The notes below the pieces were generated by a model that was given only the letters and a program-made list of their open reading frames with translations, was not told where the DNA came from and did not search any database. A program made the translations under genes and the position numbers. Positions 43,370 to 53,906 of a stretch of DNA of 64,000 nt are shown here, piece by piece. The stretch is from Pseudomonas sp. J452 (GTDB lineage Bacteria; Pseudomonadota; Gammaproteobacteria; Pseudomonadales; Pseudomonadaceae). The first letter of the stretch is position 1; the number at the start of each line of letters is the position of its first letter. The DNA lies in NCBI RefSeq assembly GCF_024666525.1, contig NZ_CP088294.1, positions 3,968,001-4,032,000 on the forward strand. Reading direction: 5' to 3'.

Positions 43370-44407
43370 TCAATCCTCGCGCATGAATTTTTCATAAGAA
43401 TATGCGTGATAGGAACACAGCCCACCATTGTCCTGGTCGTCTTGCCGCAGGCTCTCCTCACAGATCTCACATTGCGTGTATTCGAGCTCAGCGGCACACC
43501 ACAGGCAGGACTGCTCATGGATTAGGAACGTGCCCCTCCCGCATTCATTGCAGTCCTCAAGGCTTGGCTCATCACCGTTGCGTGGGTCGTAACTATGGGC
43601 TTGCTCCAGCGCGTCGATCATGAGCGGGGCTATCAAGGCTGATTGTCCGCAGGCGATACAGGTGGCCTCAAAACGGTCATCGTTGTATTCAACAGTATCG
43701 CCTGCGTCCAAGTTTTCTTGCGCCGGCGCTAACAATGTGGAGCCGCATTCGGGACACTTAGATTCTTTCAGCCAGGGCTCCATTCCTTCTGGCACGCAAG
43801 CCTCAGACCAAGCCTCTTCGCATCGTTTTGTGGTATCTACAAAGAAGTTGTGATGTAACAGCATGAGTTGCCAGGCATCCCCAAGGATTGCTGCTGGAGG
43901 CTCCTCCAGCTCCATCTGAATGAAATCCCGTAGCACGGGGAACAGCTCCGCCACGAAATCGGCGACCTCACCTAGAGTGTGAGCGGGATGCAGGTGCTCC
44001 AGATGGTTACGGCATGCCTGTAGTTTTTCAATCACAGACCAGTCGACATCAATCTCAAAAGATTCGAAACGCTTTTGGATCGTTCCCACATCGATTGTGG
44101 TGGGCTTGAACTTGCCCACCGGCACCCATTCGATGCCTCCATCGCCATCTGCATGGGGTAAAACCTCTGGTGGATTGAAAATTAGAGCCGCAGCATCAGC
44201 GTGATCATCGACACATGTAGCAATTTTGTACTTGAACAGGAGCAGTATGCCTGCGAAGAGATTACGGATAGCCGAGAGTGCCCGCGCGGGATCGCCCCCG
44301 GGATTTCTGCAGCGTTCGAAGTCCTCAACACCTAACCGAATAGAGGTAAGTGCGTTTTCACGAAGCTTGGTGGCATCAAGTCTCGGCATCGGGCGCTTGG
44401 GCGTCAT
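43370..44407 (-). CDS. HEPN-like protein with C-terminal zinc ribbons
   Basis: 345 aa from the ATG at 44407; longer and shorter ATG starts exist and none has a strong site. Residues about 15-140 look like a HEPN domain: AIRNLFAGILLLFKYKIA helix and CRNHLEHLHP, the Rx4H motif of HEPN RNases. The C-terminal half has three zinc-binding clusters, including CPECGST/CIACGQS, CNECGRG/CLWCAAE and CEICEESL. This pairing suggests an RNase-like toxin or sensor. No partner antitoxin is adjacent. Confidence 0.55.
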   Translation of the reverse strand: MTPKRPMPRLDATKLRENALTSIRLGVEDFERCRNPGGDPARALSAIRNLFAGILLLFKYKIATCVDDHADAAALIFNPPEVLPHADGDGGIEWVPVGKFKPTTIDVGTIQKRFESFEIDVDWSVIEKLQACRNHLEHLHPAHTLGEVADFVAELFPVLRDFIQMELEEPPAAILGDAWQLMLLHHNFFVDTTKRCEEAWSEACVPEGMEPWLKESKCPECGSTLLAPAQENLDAGDTVEYNDDRFEATCIACGQSALIAPLMIDALEQAHSYDPRNGDEPSLEDCNECGRGTFLIHEQSCLWCAAELEYTQCEICEESLRQDDQDNGGLCSYHAYSYEKFMRED

Positions 44408-44589
44408 ATGATGATTATTCTTCACGGCCTTAGATAATTCGGCAGATATTATTTGGTGGGATACATGGATAGCACGCACAAGCTCGATTAGTTTCGTACG
44501 AAGCCCACGAGAAGGGGCGTGTTTCCGGCATCACCGACGTCTGCTTTTGGCTGTGGATTCAACCGGTGAACGCAGAAGTCCGGTTCGGC

Positions 44590-47500
44590 TCAATGAAAGT
44601 TTCTACTTCTCACATCCAACCCATCGAGCAGATCACTACGGTCTTCCAGATGCCCCGCAATCAAATGCCTAACCCCGGCCTGATCCTCCAAACTGCCTTT
44701 CACCTGGAGCAGCTTCGCCCCTATTAAAGCGGGCCGGTACCGCTCCGCAAGGTCTCGCCACACCACGACGTTAACCATGCCGTACTCGTCCTCAAGGGTG
44801 ACAAAGGTGACGCCGGAAGCAGTCGAGGGACGTTGCCTGCCAGTGACGATGCCGATCACAGTGACATGCTTCCCGTCCTCTACATGCCCCAGGTCACGGG
44901 AGCTCTTGGCTCGCATCGCATGCAAGGTTTCCCGAAGGAGCGACATGGGATGTGGCCCGAGTGTAGTGCCGGTACGAGCGTAGTCAGCGTGCATGTCTTC
45001 GACCACCGTAGGGGCCGGAATCGCTATGGGGGATTCGTCGACGCTACAGCTGAAAAGCGGCAAGGGTTGTTGCACGGCAGCGATCTCCCAGCGTGCCTGG
45101 TGACGATTGCTCGCAAGCTTCTTCAGCGCATTGGAATCAGCCAGTAACTCGCGCGCCTTGGCATCCAGACTTGCTCTCAAACATAGATCGCTCACGTCCT
45201 CAAACGGCTTCTCCTCCCGCTTAACCTCAATCCGCCGGCCTACCTCCTCGGACAGGCCACGGATCATCCTGAGCCCCAGACGAATCGCTGGCAGTTGCCG
45301 GCCAGCGTCCTCCAAGGTGCAGTCCCAATCGCTCACTGAGACGTCGACCGGACGCACCTCAATGCCGTGCCGGCGCGCATCCTGAAGAACCTGATCCGGC
45401 GAGTAGAAACCCATCGGCCAACTGTTGATGAGCGCGCATGCATATGCGGAAGGCTCGTGGCACTTGAGCCAGCAGCTGGCGTAGGTGAGCAATGCGAAAC
45501 TAGCGGCGTGCGACTCAGGAAATCCATAGCTGCCGAAGCCCTTGATCTGCTCGAAGATGCGCTCGGCAAATTCTAAGGAGTAGCCACGTTCAAGCATGCC
45601 CTCACGCAGGCGTTTCTGGTGGGGCTCCAGGCCACCATGGCGCTTCCATGCTGCCATTGAGCGGCGTAACTGATCGGCCTCCCCTGGGGTGTATCCGGCT
45701 GCGACGATGGCCAGGCGCATGACCTGTTCCTGGAACAAGGGCACACCGAGAGTGCGGGCAAACACCTCGCGCAGTTCATCACTCGGATAGGTCACTTCTT
45801 CTTCGCCATTGCGCCGGCGTAGATAGGGATGAACCATCTGACCCACGATGGGCCCTGGTCGCACGATGGCCACCTCAATGACCAGGTCGTAGAAGGTCTT
45901 GGGCTTTAACCGGGGGAGCATGGACATCTGCGCCCGCGACTCGATCTGGAACACGCCGATGGTGTCGGCCCGGCTGATCATCGCGTAGGTCTCAGGATCC
46001 TCTGCCGGGATGGTGGCTAGGGTCAGATAACGACGCTCGTAGGAGCGCAGCAGATCTAGACATCGGCGTATCGCGCTCAGCATGCCCAGGGCCAGGACAT
46101 CGACTTTCATGAGCCCCAGGGCATCGATGTCATCTTTGTCCCACTGAATGATCGTCCTGTCCTTCATCGCCGCGTTCTCGACCGGCACCAGAGTCGACAG
46201 CGGGTGCTCGGAGATCACGAACCCACCGGGGTGTTGGGACAGATGACGAGGAAAACCAACCAGCTCGCCAGTGAGCACGAACACTCGCCTCAGCTCAGGA
46301 CTTTCCGGATTGAAGCCAGCCTCCATTAGTCGCTCAGGGGTGGGCAGACAATCACTCCATCTGCCGCAGCAATTCGAGAGTGCAGTCAGCTGGTCTGGCG
46401 GCAGGCCAAGCGACTTGCCGACATCTCGGATGGCACCGGCAAAGTGGTAGGTGCTTGCAACGGCAGTCAGGGCTGCACGCTCACGACCGTACCGCTCGAA
46501 GATGTACTGGATCACCTCCTCGCGACGCTCATGTTCGAAGTCCACGTCGATGTCGGGCGGCTCGTTGCGCTCCTTCGAAATGAAGCGCTCGAACAGCATG
46601 CTCATCCTAGTGGGGTCGAGCTCGGTAATGCCTAGCGCGAAGCAGACCGCAGAATTCGCGGCTGAGCCGCGCCCCTGACAGAGGATCTCTTTGCTGCGGG
46701 CGAAACGGACGATATCGTGGACAGTGAGAAAATAGCTCTCGTACTTAAGCTCCTCGATCAAGCCCAGCTCCGCCTCGATCTGAGCCCGAGCTTTCTCCGA
46801 CAAGCCCTCCGGCCAGCGCCATCTGGTGCCTTCGTAAGTGAGTTCTCTCAGCCAGGCCGCCGCTGTTTTCCCCGCCGGCACGACCTCGTGCGGGTACTCG
46901 TAGCGCAGCTCGCTCAAGTTGAAGGTGCAGCGCTCCGCGATCCTGACGGTCTCCTCTAGGAGCTGCGTCGGGTAGAGGTTGGCCAGAGAGGAGATCGACC
47001 TGAGATGGCGCTCGCCATTGGGAAACAGGTACTGCCCTGCCTCGGCGACGGTGCAGTGATGGCGGATCGCGGTGATGGTGTCCTGTAGAGCCCTCCTACC
47101 CCTGGCATGCATGTGCACGTCACCTGCAGCTACGAGCGGAATCTCCAAGCGCTTGCCCAGCTCATAAAGCCTAGCGAGCTTGGCTGCGTCATCGGGGCCA
47201 CGATGCAGTTCGACGGCAATCCAGCAGCGGCCTGGGAACCTCGACGCAATCCAGCGACCGTGCTCCTCATCCATGCCTGAGCCAGGCACCCAGAGCGCGA
47301 ATATGCCCTCAGTGGTGCCTGCAAGATCCGACTGATGAAGCTCATAGGTGCCCTTTGCAGAGCGTCTGCGGCCCTGAGTAATCAGCGCACAGATTCGCTG
47401 GTAGCCGGCAAGGCTGGAAGCCAGGAGAACCAGCTGAACTCCCTCGACTAGCCTGACCTCAGTACCAGTGATCAGAGCAACGCCGGCAGATTTTGAGGCC

Positions 47501-47679
47501 TGCCAGGCTCGAACGATTCCAGCGAGCGAACACTCATCTGTAATAGCCAACGCCCGGTATCCGAGACGGCGAGCCTTGAGGAAAAGCTCCTCCGCACTTG
47601 ATGCGCCTCGCTGGAAGCTGAAATTGCTGAGGCAGTGGAGCTCCGCATACTGAGACGGTGACTGCTCGAGGTCTTTCAT
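44590..47679 (-). CDS. dnaE2: Error-prone DNA polymerase DnaE2
   Basis: 1029 aa from the ATG at 47679, the usual length of DnaE2; a longer frame upstream crosses the LexA box and is not credible. The N-terminal PHP domain ([23 protein letters not shown]) is followed by the C-family polymerase palm with [12 protein letters not shown] (catalytic Asp residues), then [18 protein letters not shown] and an OB-fold at the end ([14 protein letters not shown]). It performs translesion synthesis in the ImuA-ImuB-DnaE2 mutasome. Transcription starts at the LexA box 15 nt upstream of the ATG. It is separated from imuA-imuB by the SRAP gene on the other strand, unlike the usual continuous operon. Confidence 0.95.
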   Translation of the reverse strand: MKDLEQSPSQYAELHCLSNFSFQRGASSAEELFLKARRLGYRALAITDECSLAGIVRAWQASKSAGVALITGTEVRLVEGVQLVLLASSLAGYQRICALITQGRRRSAKGTYELHQSDLAGTTEGIFALWVPGSGMDEEHGRWIASRFPGRCWIAVELHRGPDDAAKLARLYELGKRLEIPLVAAGDVHMHARGRRALQDTITAIRHHCTVAEAGQYLFPNGERHLRSISSLANLYPTQLLEETVRIAERCTFNLSELRYEYPHEVVPAGKTAAAWLRELTYEGTRWRWPEGLSEKARAQIEAELGLIEELKYESYFLTVHDIVRFARSKEILCQGRGSAANSAVCFALGITELDPTRMSMLFERFISKERNEPPDIDVDFEHERREEVIQYIFERYGRERAALTAVASTYHFAGAIRDVGKSLGLPPDQLTALSNCCGRWSDCLPTPERLMEAGFNPESPELRRVFVLTGELVGFPRHLSQHPGGFVISEHPLSTLVPVENAAMKDRTIIQWDKDDIDALGLMKVDVLALGMLSAIRRCLDLLRSYERRYLTLATIPAEDPETYAMISRADTIGVFQIESRAQMSMLPRLKPKTFYDLVIEVAIVRPGPIVGQMVHPYLRRRNGEEEVTYPSDELREVFARTLGVPLFQEQVMRLAIVAAGYTPGEADQLRRSMAAWKRHGGLEPHQKRLREGMLERGYSLEFAERIFEQIKGFGSYGFPESHAASFALLTYASCWLKCHEPSAYACALINSWPMGFYSPDQVLQDARRHGIEVRPVDVSVSDWDCTLEDAGRQLPAIRLGLRMIRGLSEEVGRRIEVKREEKPFEDVSDLCLRASLDAKARELLADSNALKKLASNRHQARWEIAAVQQPLPLFSCSVDESPIAIPAPTVVEDMHADYARTGTTLGPHPMSLLRETLHAMRAKSSRDLGHVEDGKHVTVIGIVTGRQRPSTASGVTFVTLEDEYGMVNVVVWRDLAERYRPALIGAKLLQVKGSLEDQAGVRHLIAGHLEDRSDLLDGLDVRSRNFH

Positions 47680-47694
47680 GATCGACAACAATAA

Positions 47695-47710
47695 CTGTAT
47701 GGATATACAG
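47695..47710. promoter_or_regulatory. LexA box between dnaE2 and the SRAP gene
   Basis: CTGTATGGATATACAG, a near-perfect LexA operator of the pseudomonad CTGTATN4ATACAG type, lies in the divergent promoter region 15 nt before dnaE2 and 54 nt before the SRAP gene. It likely places both genes under SOS control. Confidence 0.88.
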
Positions 47711-47764
47711 TTTTTGCTATAACCCCCACCAGGGTCAACGGCGAGCTGACAGGAGGAACAGGAG

Positions 47765-48460
47765 ATGTGCGGACGACTTGCGCAGATCCGGGCAGAACAG
47801 AAGTACCTCGCCTCTCTGGCCATTCAGGGCCAGCTCCTGCTGCCGCCTTCGCCGGATCCGATCAACCGGTACAACGTAGCGCCTCACTCGCGAGTGGGCT
47901 TGCTTCGCAAGGTGGCTCAGGGGTATCTGTGGGCACCGGAACGATGGCGATGGCTGCCGGCCTGGGCAGAAAAGCCGGTGCGCAATGACTTCAACGCAAC
48001 GCGCGAGAAAGTCGGCAGCAGTCCCTACTACCGAGAGGTTTGGCCACATCGAGCCCTTCTTTGCGTGGATGGTTGGTATGAGTGGTGCTCGGTGGCAGGC
48101 CAGAAGACGAAGCAGCCCTACTACATCCGTCGCCACGACAGCGAGCCGCTCTTCCTCCCTGCAATAGGCCAGTTCTCGGAGCCCGGTAACGAGCCCAAAC
48201 CAGATGATGGGTTCCGAATCATCACCGCTGATTCAGAGGGCGGGATGCTCGATGTGCACGACCGTCGTCCGGTGGTGTTTGATCCGGAAAACGCGAGAGC
48301 GTGGATGACGGACATCAGTTCCGAGGAGGCTAGCCGCATGCTTCATGAACAGGCCCTGCCGGTGGACGCATTTCACTGGTATGCGGTGGGACGTGAGGTC
48401 GGCAACTATCGGAACGAAGGTGCGGGTTTGATTGAGCCGCTAACGCTGCCCTCCACCTGA
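47765..48460 (+). CDS. SRAP-family abasic-site shielding protein (YedK/HMCES-like)
   Basis: 231 aa, ATG with GGAGGAACAGGAG. It begins MCGRLAQ: Cys2 is the residue that crosslinks to abasic sites. [16 protein letters not shown] (catalytic Glu) and [10 protein letters not shown] (His) fulfil the other active-site positions. SRAP proteins form a protective DNA-protein crosslink at abasic sites in single-stranded DNA. It is divergent from dnaE2 with a shared LexA box and convergent with imuB, 18 nt apart. Confidence 0.92.
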   Translation: MCGRLAQIRAEQKYLASLAIQGQLLLPPSPDPINRYNVAPHSRVGLLRKVAQGYLWAPERWRWLPAWAEKPVRNDFNATREKVGSSPYYREVWPHRALLCVDGWYEWCSVAGQKTKQPYYIRRHDSEPLFLPAIGQFSEPGNEPKPDDGFRIITADSEGGMLDVHDRRPVVFDPENARAWMTDISSEEASRMLHEQALPVDAFHWYAVGREVGNYRNEGAGLIEPLTLPST

Positions 48461-48478
48461 GCCTAGGGCAGAACCCAC

Positions 48479-49885
48479 TCATGAGAACCAGCCATGCAAC
48501 ATCAGCTTTCCACCGCCTACGGTGCGAAAGGCCCAGCCTTGTTGACCGAAGCGAGTCTCCACCACGTAGTAGTCGCGGCGCACGTCACCACCATCCCACC
48601 AGCCGGACTCAATGCGCTCTGGGCCGGAAAGAATGCGCAGCCCTGACTCAGACAACGGCTCAGGCTCAACCAGCAGCCAGCCTGGGCGTGGTGCGCAAGC
48701 TGGCAGAGGAGTCCTGATTTCATCCCGAACCCAGCTCCGCTCAGGGCGGTGATCTGCTCGATGGCTAAGTCCATACACGGCGGCGTCGCCCAGGCGGGCA
48801 CGAAGACGCTCTCGTAGCTGCTCCCAAGGTTGCGACTGCTGCGGTCTCTCGTCGAAAAGCTGGTGGTGCTGTGGAACGAAAGGTGGCAGATCGCGCGCGA
48901 CCAACCGTACCGCCAGTACAGGTGCTGGCAGCTGTTGGTGCTCCAGTCGACCACGGCTGAACTCAAACAACATTGCAGCATCACGCTCCGCACTGAGCAG
49001 CCCCACCACTACCAAACTGTCGGCTTGGTTGCGGTGCTCCAAGTGCAGAGTAAAACGCTGTACACCACTGTCACGCCCCGCGAGGTAAGCAGCTAAATCT
49101 GCCGTCACTCGGCGCAGAGGAAACAGTAACGCTTGGTGCGACTCGACCTCGAAGTTCAACTCAAGGCGTGTGTCGAAAACATCAGGTGGGGAGTAAAACT
49201 CCAAGGCAAGCGGGCGGCGACCGAACACAGTGTCGATATGCAGCAACACCTCAGCAGAGAAACGTTTAGCCAAGCTGTCACGAGGCAGATCCAGCAGTTG
49301 CTGCAACTGGCGTAGTCCCATCCGACTGAAGGCCGTCGCAGCAGCTTCAGGCAGGCCAAGGCGCCCCACCGGCAGAGGAAGAAGTGCTTGGCGAAGACCC
49401 TCGTCATCAAACACTGCCAAGCCGTCACGGGCATTCGCTAGCACTCGGGCTGCGGCAGGGTTGGGCGCTGCAGCGATGCGATGCTGAAAACCCAGGGCCG
49501 TGAGCTCTTCGCGCAAACGTGCTTCGAAAACTGGCCAGGGGCCAAACAGACCAAGGCTGGAGTGGACTTCCAGTAACAGACAGCGCGGATAGCGCAGACT
49601 GACCTGGGCGCTGAAGCCATAGGCCCAGGCAGCCAGAAACCGCTGCCAGCGATCAACTGCCGCCTGATCGTAATCAGCAGTAGCGAAGTCGTTCGACAGC
49701 GCTTGAGCCGCCGCGAACGACTGCCCAGGCCTCAAGCCAAGTGCTCTGGCTGCTGGATTGACGGCTTGCAGAATGCGGCGCTGCGGCGGGCCGTTAAGCA
49801 GCGCGAGCGGAGCCTGGCTGTCGGCACGGTGGCGAAGCACACCGTCCATAGCCAGTTGCGGCAGCAGAATGCAGGCCCAGAGCAT
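48479..49885 (-). CDS. imuB: ImuB, catalytically inactive Y-family polymerase-like mutasome protein
   Basis: 468 aa from the ATG at 49885. N-terminus LWACILLPQLAMDGVLR, then VNPAARALGLRPGQSFAAA and the little-finger-like region. The usual Y-family catalytic DE pair is missing, as is normal for ImuB, which acts as the hub linking ImuA, the beta clamp and DnaE2. The frame extends upstream to 50173 through imuA, but that part is imuA's shadow. It starts 7 nt after the imuA stop. Confidence 0.9.
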   Translation of the reverse strand: MLWACILLPQLAMDGVLRHRADSQAPLALLNGPPQRRILQAVNPAARALGLRPGQSFAAAQALSNDFATADYDQAAVDRWQRFLAAWAYGFSAQVSLRYPRCLLLEVHSSLGLFGPWPVFEARLREELTALGFQHRIAAAPNPAAARVLANARDGLAVFDDEGLRQALLPLPVGRLGLPEAAATAFSRMGLRQLQQLLDLPRDSLAKRFSAEVLLHIDTVFGRRPLALEFYSPPDVFDTRLELNFEVESHQALLFPLRRVTADLAAYLAGRDSGVQRFTLHLEHRNQADSLVVVGLLSAERDAAMLFEFSRGRLEHQQLPAPVLAVRLVARDLPPFVPQHHQLFDERPQQSQPWEQLRERLRARLGDAAVYGLSHRADHRPERSWVRDEIRTPLPACAPRPGWLLVEPEPLSESGLRILSGPERIESGWWDGGDVRRDYYVVETRFGQQGWAFRTVGGGKLMLHGWFS

Positions 49886-49892
49886 GACCGAC

Positions 49893-50510
49893 TCAATGCC
49901 AGGTGGCTGAGATTGGCCGTGCCGGAGGCAGACCGCCACGGCACTTGAGTATCCGCAGCTGGGCAGGCTTAGCATCGATGGCCAAGCGCAGTGCAGCAGG
50001 TGAGGCGTTCGCGGCTTCCTGTTGCGGGCGGTAGGCGAAGGCCAGTGTCTGCCCCGTTTCTGCGGCCACCTGCAGGCGACGCAGTGCCCGGTCATCGGCC
50101 TTCTGAGGCCAAAAGAGCACCGCCCCGCAACTGCCTGAGCGCAGGCATTGCTCGGTTGCCCATAAAGCATCACGGCCCTCTGCCTGGACGATGCTTAGAT
50201 GACGCATATCGATACCGGCGCCGATCCATGCCTCGGGGTATGGCAAGTGAGGAGGACTAACCAGCACCACACGCTCCCCCGCCGAGGTGAGACGCGCCAA
50301 GGTAGGCCACAGCAATTGCAACTCACCGACACCTCTGCTGCCGACTAGGATCTCGCTCAGTGCAGCAGCTGGCCAGCCACCACCGGGAAGCGCTGCATCC
50401 AAGGCGTGGTGACCGGTAGGTGGGCAGCTCGTTGACGGTGAAGGGCCTGCATGACCGCGCCAAACGCGGCGGGCATCAAGCAGGCGGTCGAGGGAAACCA
50501 CTGATGACAT
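49893..50510 (-). CDS. imuA: ImuA, RecA/SulA-like mutasome protein
   Basis: 205 aa, ATG at 50510. Contains ALPGGGWPAAALSEIL and ELQLLWPTLARLTSAGERVVLV, the RecA-like core without a proper Walker A, as in other ImuA proteins. It is the first gene of the imuA-imuB operon, with a LexA box 20 nt upstream. It binds RecA and ImuB during SOS mutagenesis. Confidence 0.9.
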   Translation of the reverse strand: MSSVVSLDRLLDARRVWRGHAGPSPSTSCPPTGHHALDAALPGGGWPAAALSEILVGSRGVGELQLLWPTLARLTSAGERVVLVSPPHLPYPEAWIGAGIDMRHLSIVQAEGRDALWATEQCLRSGSCGAVLFWPQKADDRALRRLQVAAETGQTLAFAYRPQQEAANASPAALRLAIDAKPAQLRILKCRGGLPPARPISATWH

Positions 50511-50529
50511 GCTGGCGAACCAAAAAATA

Positions 50530-50545
50530 CTGTATATGAATACAG
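50530..50545. promoter_or_regulatory. LexA box upstream of imuA
   Basis: CTGTATATGAATACAG, a LexA operator with perfect outer CTGTAT/ATACAG halves, 20 nt before the imuA start codon. It indicates SOS induction of imuA-imuB independently of dnaE2. Confidence 0.92.
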
Positions 50546-50615
50546 TATTTAGTTTGCCTCGGCATCGGTCAAGGAAAGTCGATGAGCTGTCTCAGGCTCA
50601 CCGCCGCACGTAGCT

Positions 50616-51146
50616 CTATTCCCCAGCGCTACTCAGCAACCCCCTGACTTCCTGTGCCTCAGCACTCGTGACCTCAAATATGAATGCCGGGGCGCAAGGC
50701 GCCTGCAGCACAGTCAACGAGTTTGGCTCTGGAGAAGGAAGGGTCGTTGCGCTTGGCCCACGAAGCGGAGGAGTCTTGGATCCCGCCTCACGTAGCCCGA
50801 TCAAGTACGGTACCGCCTTCACCGCCTCAGGTTCAGCGAACGTAGAGTTGTCCCAGGTTACCGGAATCACTTGGGACGGCTGCCCAACCAGAACCTGATC
50901 CACCACCACCTCAAAGCGCGCGTAGTCGCTTAGGATTTTCTTGCTCTTCGACTTCGCTCTCCAAAACTTAGATCGCTCGTCTGTGGCTTGAACGATCTCG
51001 TAATTCTGGATTCTGCCGACAACGACCACACTCGCATACTGGATGTCACCGAGCTCAAGGGCAGCTCGTGCCCTGCAGGCGCTCGCAGGTGAGGCCATCA
51101 ATAGGACACCAAGGCTCACCACTATGGCTTGAAGACAACTCCGCAT
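50616..51146 (-). CDS. Exported hypothetical protein
   Basis: 176 aa from the ATG at 51146, which gives a clean signal peptide (AIVVSLGVLLMASPASA, cut before CRA). The mature protein starts with a Cys and resembles small periplasmic proteins with an SVVVVGRIQNYE strand and LVGQPSQVIPVTWD, similar in layout to proteins that carry a TIMP/NTR-like beta barrel; function unknown. The longer frame from 51215 lacks sense at its start. Confidence 0.55.
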   Translation of the reverse strand: MRSCLQAIVVSLGVLLMASPASACRARAALELGDIQYASVVVVGRIQNYEIVQATDERSKFWRAKSKSKKILSDYARFEVVVDQVLVGQPSQVIPVTWDNSTFAEPEAVKAVPYLIGLREAGSKTPPLRGPSATTLPSPEPNSLTVLQAPCAPAFIFEVTSAEAQEVRGLLSSAGE

Positions 51147-51222
51147 TGACCGTCCCCGTACAGCCAAGAGCCTTCGTCTCTGGGCAACTCTGTTCAGCAC
51201 TGGTACATCATGCATCTCAGCC

Positions 51223-51582
51223 TCACTGCCTCACGTAGCTTTTCTTACCCGAAGGCGTCAGGCAGTAAACGCCCCCGCGTGGGCCCGTACAAAAGGTACT
51301 GGTGCCACACGCACACTCGCTGCTGTCGTGGAGAAACTGCTGCGGGGCGGCAGCCGGAGCGCTGCCCCTGCCCATGTAGGCTGAGCAGCTCTTCTTCGAG
51401 CCGCTGATCGAACCGTCATTGCATAGGAACAAGTCGCCATCGCAACCGGCAATCCCACCCTTCTTGCCAGAACACGGCGTATTGGCCGCAACGGCTTCGA
51501 GCGAAGACAGGGCAAGCGCCGCTGCAATGACCAAGCACAATCCGAAAGGTACTTTGCGTAACTGTGAGGGAAAGTTATTCAT
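51223..51582 (-). CDS. Exported cysteine-rich protein
   Basis: 119 aa. Signal peptide [18 protein letters not shown], then two cysteine-rich parts: [14 protein letters not shown]...[15 protein letters not shown] and [18 protein letters not shown]. The first is a common pseudomonad exported module of unknown function. It starts 6 nt after the stop of the upstream gene (51589), so both are in one operon with the 176-aa protein following. Confidence 0.6.
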   Translation of the reverse strand: MNNFPSQLRKVPFGLCLVIAAALALSSLEAVAANTPCSGKKGGIAGCDGDLFLCNDGSISGSKKSCSAYMGRGSAPAAAPQQFLHDSSECACGTSTFCTGPRGGVYCLTPSGKKSYVRQ

Positions 51583-51588
51583 CGTGGC

Positions 51589-52071
51589 CTACAGAGGGTC
51601 GCCGACTAAAACCGCACGGCCTGTGTCGCCCTCGCACCCGGAGGGCGGAGACCAACTCAAAGCAGCGGATTTGTCAGGCATGTGGATTACCAGGCGACGC
51701 TCCAAGCACTCCCCCATTGCACGCTCCGCCACGGCCTCAAGCTTCGTCGCGTCCCAGTTGCTGACCTCGTAGTTGAAAACCTGCGCCTCAAGGTCTTCGC
51801 CCTCGGTGTGATGCAGAATCGAGGCGACCGCTTCGTGGCAGGTGTTGGTGGTGCGACTGCAGCGAATTTCGACGGCGTTCGTTCCTGGTGTTTGATATCC
51901 CTCTACGGTTTTCCAGCCGCCCCAGATTACGAGCTCGTCCTGCTCCTCCTTGAAAATCAGAGATGGGATGGTGGTGTTTTCGATTGGGGCGGGCTTCGCA
52001 AACCAGAGTACGACGTAGGTTGCACATAGAGCCGAAGCTAGCGCGATCAGCAGCATGTTGAGGTAACGCAT
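51589..52071 (-). CDS. Membrane-anchored hypothetical protein
   Basis: 160 aa. One N-terminal hydrophobic segment (MLLIALASALCATYVVLWF) anchors the protein; the rest is periplasmic with CSRTTNTCHE and GECLERR cysteines that may form disulfides. Not recognised. First gene of a three-gene exported-protein operon (52071-50616). Confidence 0.55.
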   Translation of the reverse strand: MRYLNMLLIALASALCATYVVLWFAKPAPIENTTIPSLIFKEEQDELVIWGGWKTVEGYQTPGTNAVEIRCSRTTNTCHEAVASILHHTEGEDLEAQVFNYEVSNWDATKLEAVAERAMGECLERRLVIHMPDKSAALSWSPPSGCEGDTGRAVLVGDPL

Positions 52072-52198
52072 GTAGAGTCCCTTCTGTGGCAGCCGTCCTG
52101 GCTGGACTCAATCTTAGAGCACCTCTAGCCATTGAGCTAATTGAAGGGCTGCTTCCGGCCAAAAGCGGTCATTGAGTGTTTATGAATTCAGCTGCAAT

Positions 52199-53704
52199 TC
52201 AGGTGGCCGCTTGCGCATCTGGGATTGTGGCGATTCGAAGCTCACCAAGCAGGTGTTTATATCCGGTTAGAAAACGACTGAAACTATGTCCAGAACCGAG
52301 AGACCTACGTGACCAACGCAGAGCACTCCATCCGGCATCTATTAGATCGGATGCAGCAAAAACAAATTCAAGCGTATCTGTTAAAAAGGCCAGGAAAGGT
52401 TCAATTTTTTCGTATTCAAGCCCATCCAAACTACCATGCACAAAGTAATTTCGAAGTTTGACGGCAATACCAGCAGCGAACGCAAGATCGGGGACTTTAT
52501 CCCCCAACTGACTCTCCACGATGGTTGCACGGTAAAACACTTTTTTGGGCAGCGATGGCTGCCCCATTCGGCCTAACGCTCCAAGCACGCTATCTCGATC
52601 AACACCTTGTGGAATTTTTCTGAGCAGTTCCCTACAAGCTCGCTTTGCCTCAGCAAGTTCTGGAGATAGTTGGTTTTTAGCTGGCGCTGCATCTGCGGGA
52701 AGAATGTCGAACATATTCGCAGCGGCCACAAGCCGGTCAAAATCGTAGTTATTTCCTTTTCGAAGGCAGCCTAGATATCGCGTTCGTGCTGTATGCCACG
52801 ATTCGTGGCGTTCAACCCAGTTGGCCAAGACGGCACGGAACTCTTCTGGGGCATGAATCGGATCTAGTGGCACGTCTCCGGGATGAGGCTTGTAGTACTC
52901 GCTTTTCCGACCAGTTTTCCATGGGAAGCAAGGAAATACTGAAAGCACTACTGGAATGCCGTCAACGGACTGCGAAGTTTCTAGTTGAATGTGTTTTATA
53001 CCTTGAGCGCGCCCTGCCACTACGGAAAGAAAGCAACCAATGTCATACATTCTCTGGAGACTTTCAGAGAATGTGGCTGGCTCGCTGGGCTCTATCGACA
53101 CAACCATCCTGTTCTTGATGTAGACACCGGCAGGCCCTCCCATGCCATAGCTTGGCCGGTGATGGACTGAAATCTTGCCTATGGACGATGGAGCCTCAAT
53201 CACACAACCCTTGCCCGTGTAGTAAGAAACTATTGGATGCTCGCCGGCTTGGACAGGACGCATCTTACGGCGCTCTTCGAGAACAGAATCGATAATTGGG
53301 AGGGCATTTATAACAGTGCTGAATGCATCAAAGTCATAGAACAGATCCTGCAAATCCGTAGCTGTAAAGTGAATTGCTTTGATGCATGACGCCTCTGGAT
53401 CAAGATGTGAGGAGCCAATTGATACATAGTGTGGAAGGATGTCAGCGTGATACTGGCATGAGCCATCCGTTGAATAACGCGCCCCATGCCCCGAGCTAAG
53501 ACAATCGATAAGAGTGATGTAGTCCCCTGTGTAAGCAATCCCTTTTACATGCTCAACGTTTCCCACATGAAGGGGCTCATTGGCATGAATCTTCAAGATT
53601 GTGCCTTCTCCATCGAGTGCTAACTCACCGACCAGGTTTTGATCACTGGATATCTGGTAAGTCCCGAGGTAGCGATTAGAAGAGCTTCCTTTCGTCTTTT
53701 TCAT
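52199..53704 (-). CDS. ApeA-like protein with C-terminal HEPN domain
   Basis: 501 aa from the ATG at 53704 with AGGA 5 nt upstream. The N-terminal half is beta-rich (LGTYQISSD, VKGIAYTGDYITLID) like the ApeA N-terminal domain. The C-terminal part has KLRNYFVHGSLDG, the Rx4H HEPN motif, within an ApeA-like HEPN helix bundle (VESQLGDKVPDLAF). ApeA is a known anti-phage HEPN effector. Assignment to the ApeA family is from memory of its pattern, so moderate. Confidence 0.6.
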   Translation of the reverse strand: MKKTKGSSSNRYLGTYQISSDQNLVGELALDGEGTILKIHANEPLHVGNVEHVKGIAYTGDYITLIDCLSSGHGARYSTDGSCQYHADILPHYVSIGSSHLDPEASCIKAIHFTATDLQDLFYDFDAFSTVINALPIIDSVLEERRKMRPVQAGEHPIVSYYTGKGCVIEAPSSIGKISVHHRPSYGMGGPAGVYIKNRMVVSIEPSEPATFSESLQRMYDIGCFLSVVAGRAQGIKHIQLETSQSVDGIPVVLSVFPCFPWKTGRKSEYYKPHPGDVPLDPIHAPEEFRAVLANWVERHESWHTARTRYLGCLRKGNNYDFDRLVAAANMFDILPADAAPAKNQLSPELAEAKRACRELLRKIPQGVDRDSVLGALGRMGQPSLPKKVFYRATIVESQLGDKVPDLAFAAGIAVKLRNYFVHGSLDGLEYEKIEPFLAFLTDTLEFVFAASDLIDAGWSALRWSRRSLGSGHSFSRFLTGYKHLLGELRIATIPDAQAAT

Positions 53705-53906
53705 GGGCATCCTAGTATGGTTACCAAAACCGGTTACAGGCAACACTCAGTCAGAATATTTAGGGCTTACGACAAGCTCAAGTCACCGTTATTATGCCTG
53801 CCTTTAGCAGGATCTAACATGTCGCAATAGGCTAGACCCGGCCAGTAGACACAACTCGGACGCATCTAAAAATTTAGAAGTAATTCAGCGGGATAATCGC
53901 ATGCGA

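Noticed and set aside
47680..47823. N-terminal extension of dnaE2 by 48 codons
   Set aside because: It would cross the LexA box and the SRAP ribosome site; the ATG at 47679 gives the usual PHP-domain start.
49886..50173. N-terminal extension of imuB by 96 codons
   Set aside because: This part overlaps imuA in another frame and reads as its shadow; the ATG at 49885 gives the normal ImuB start.
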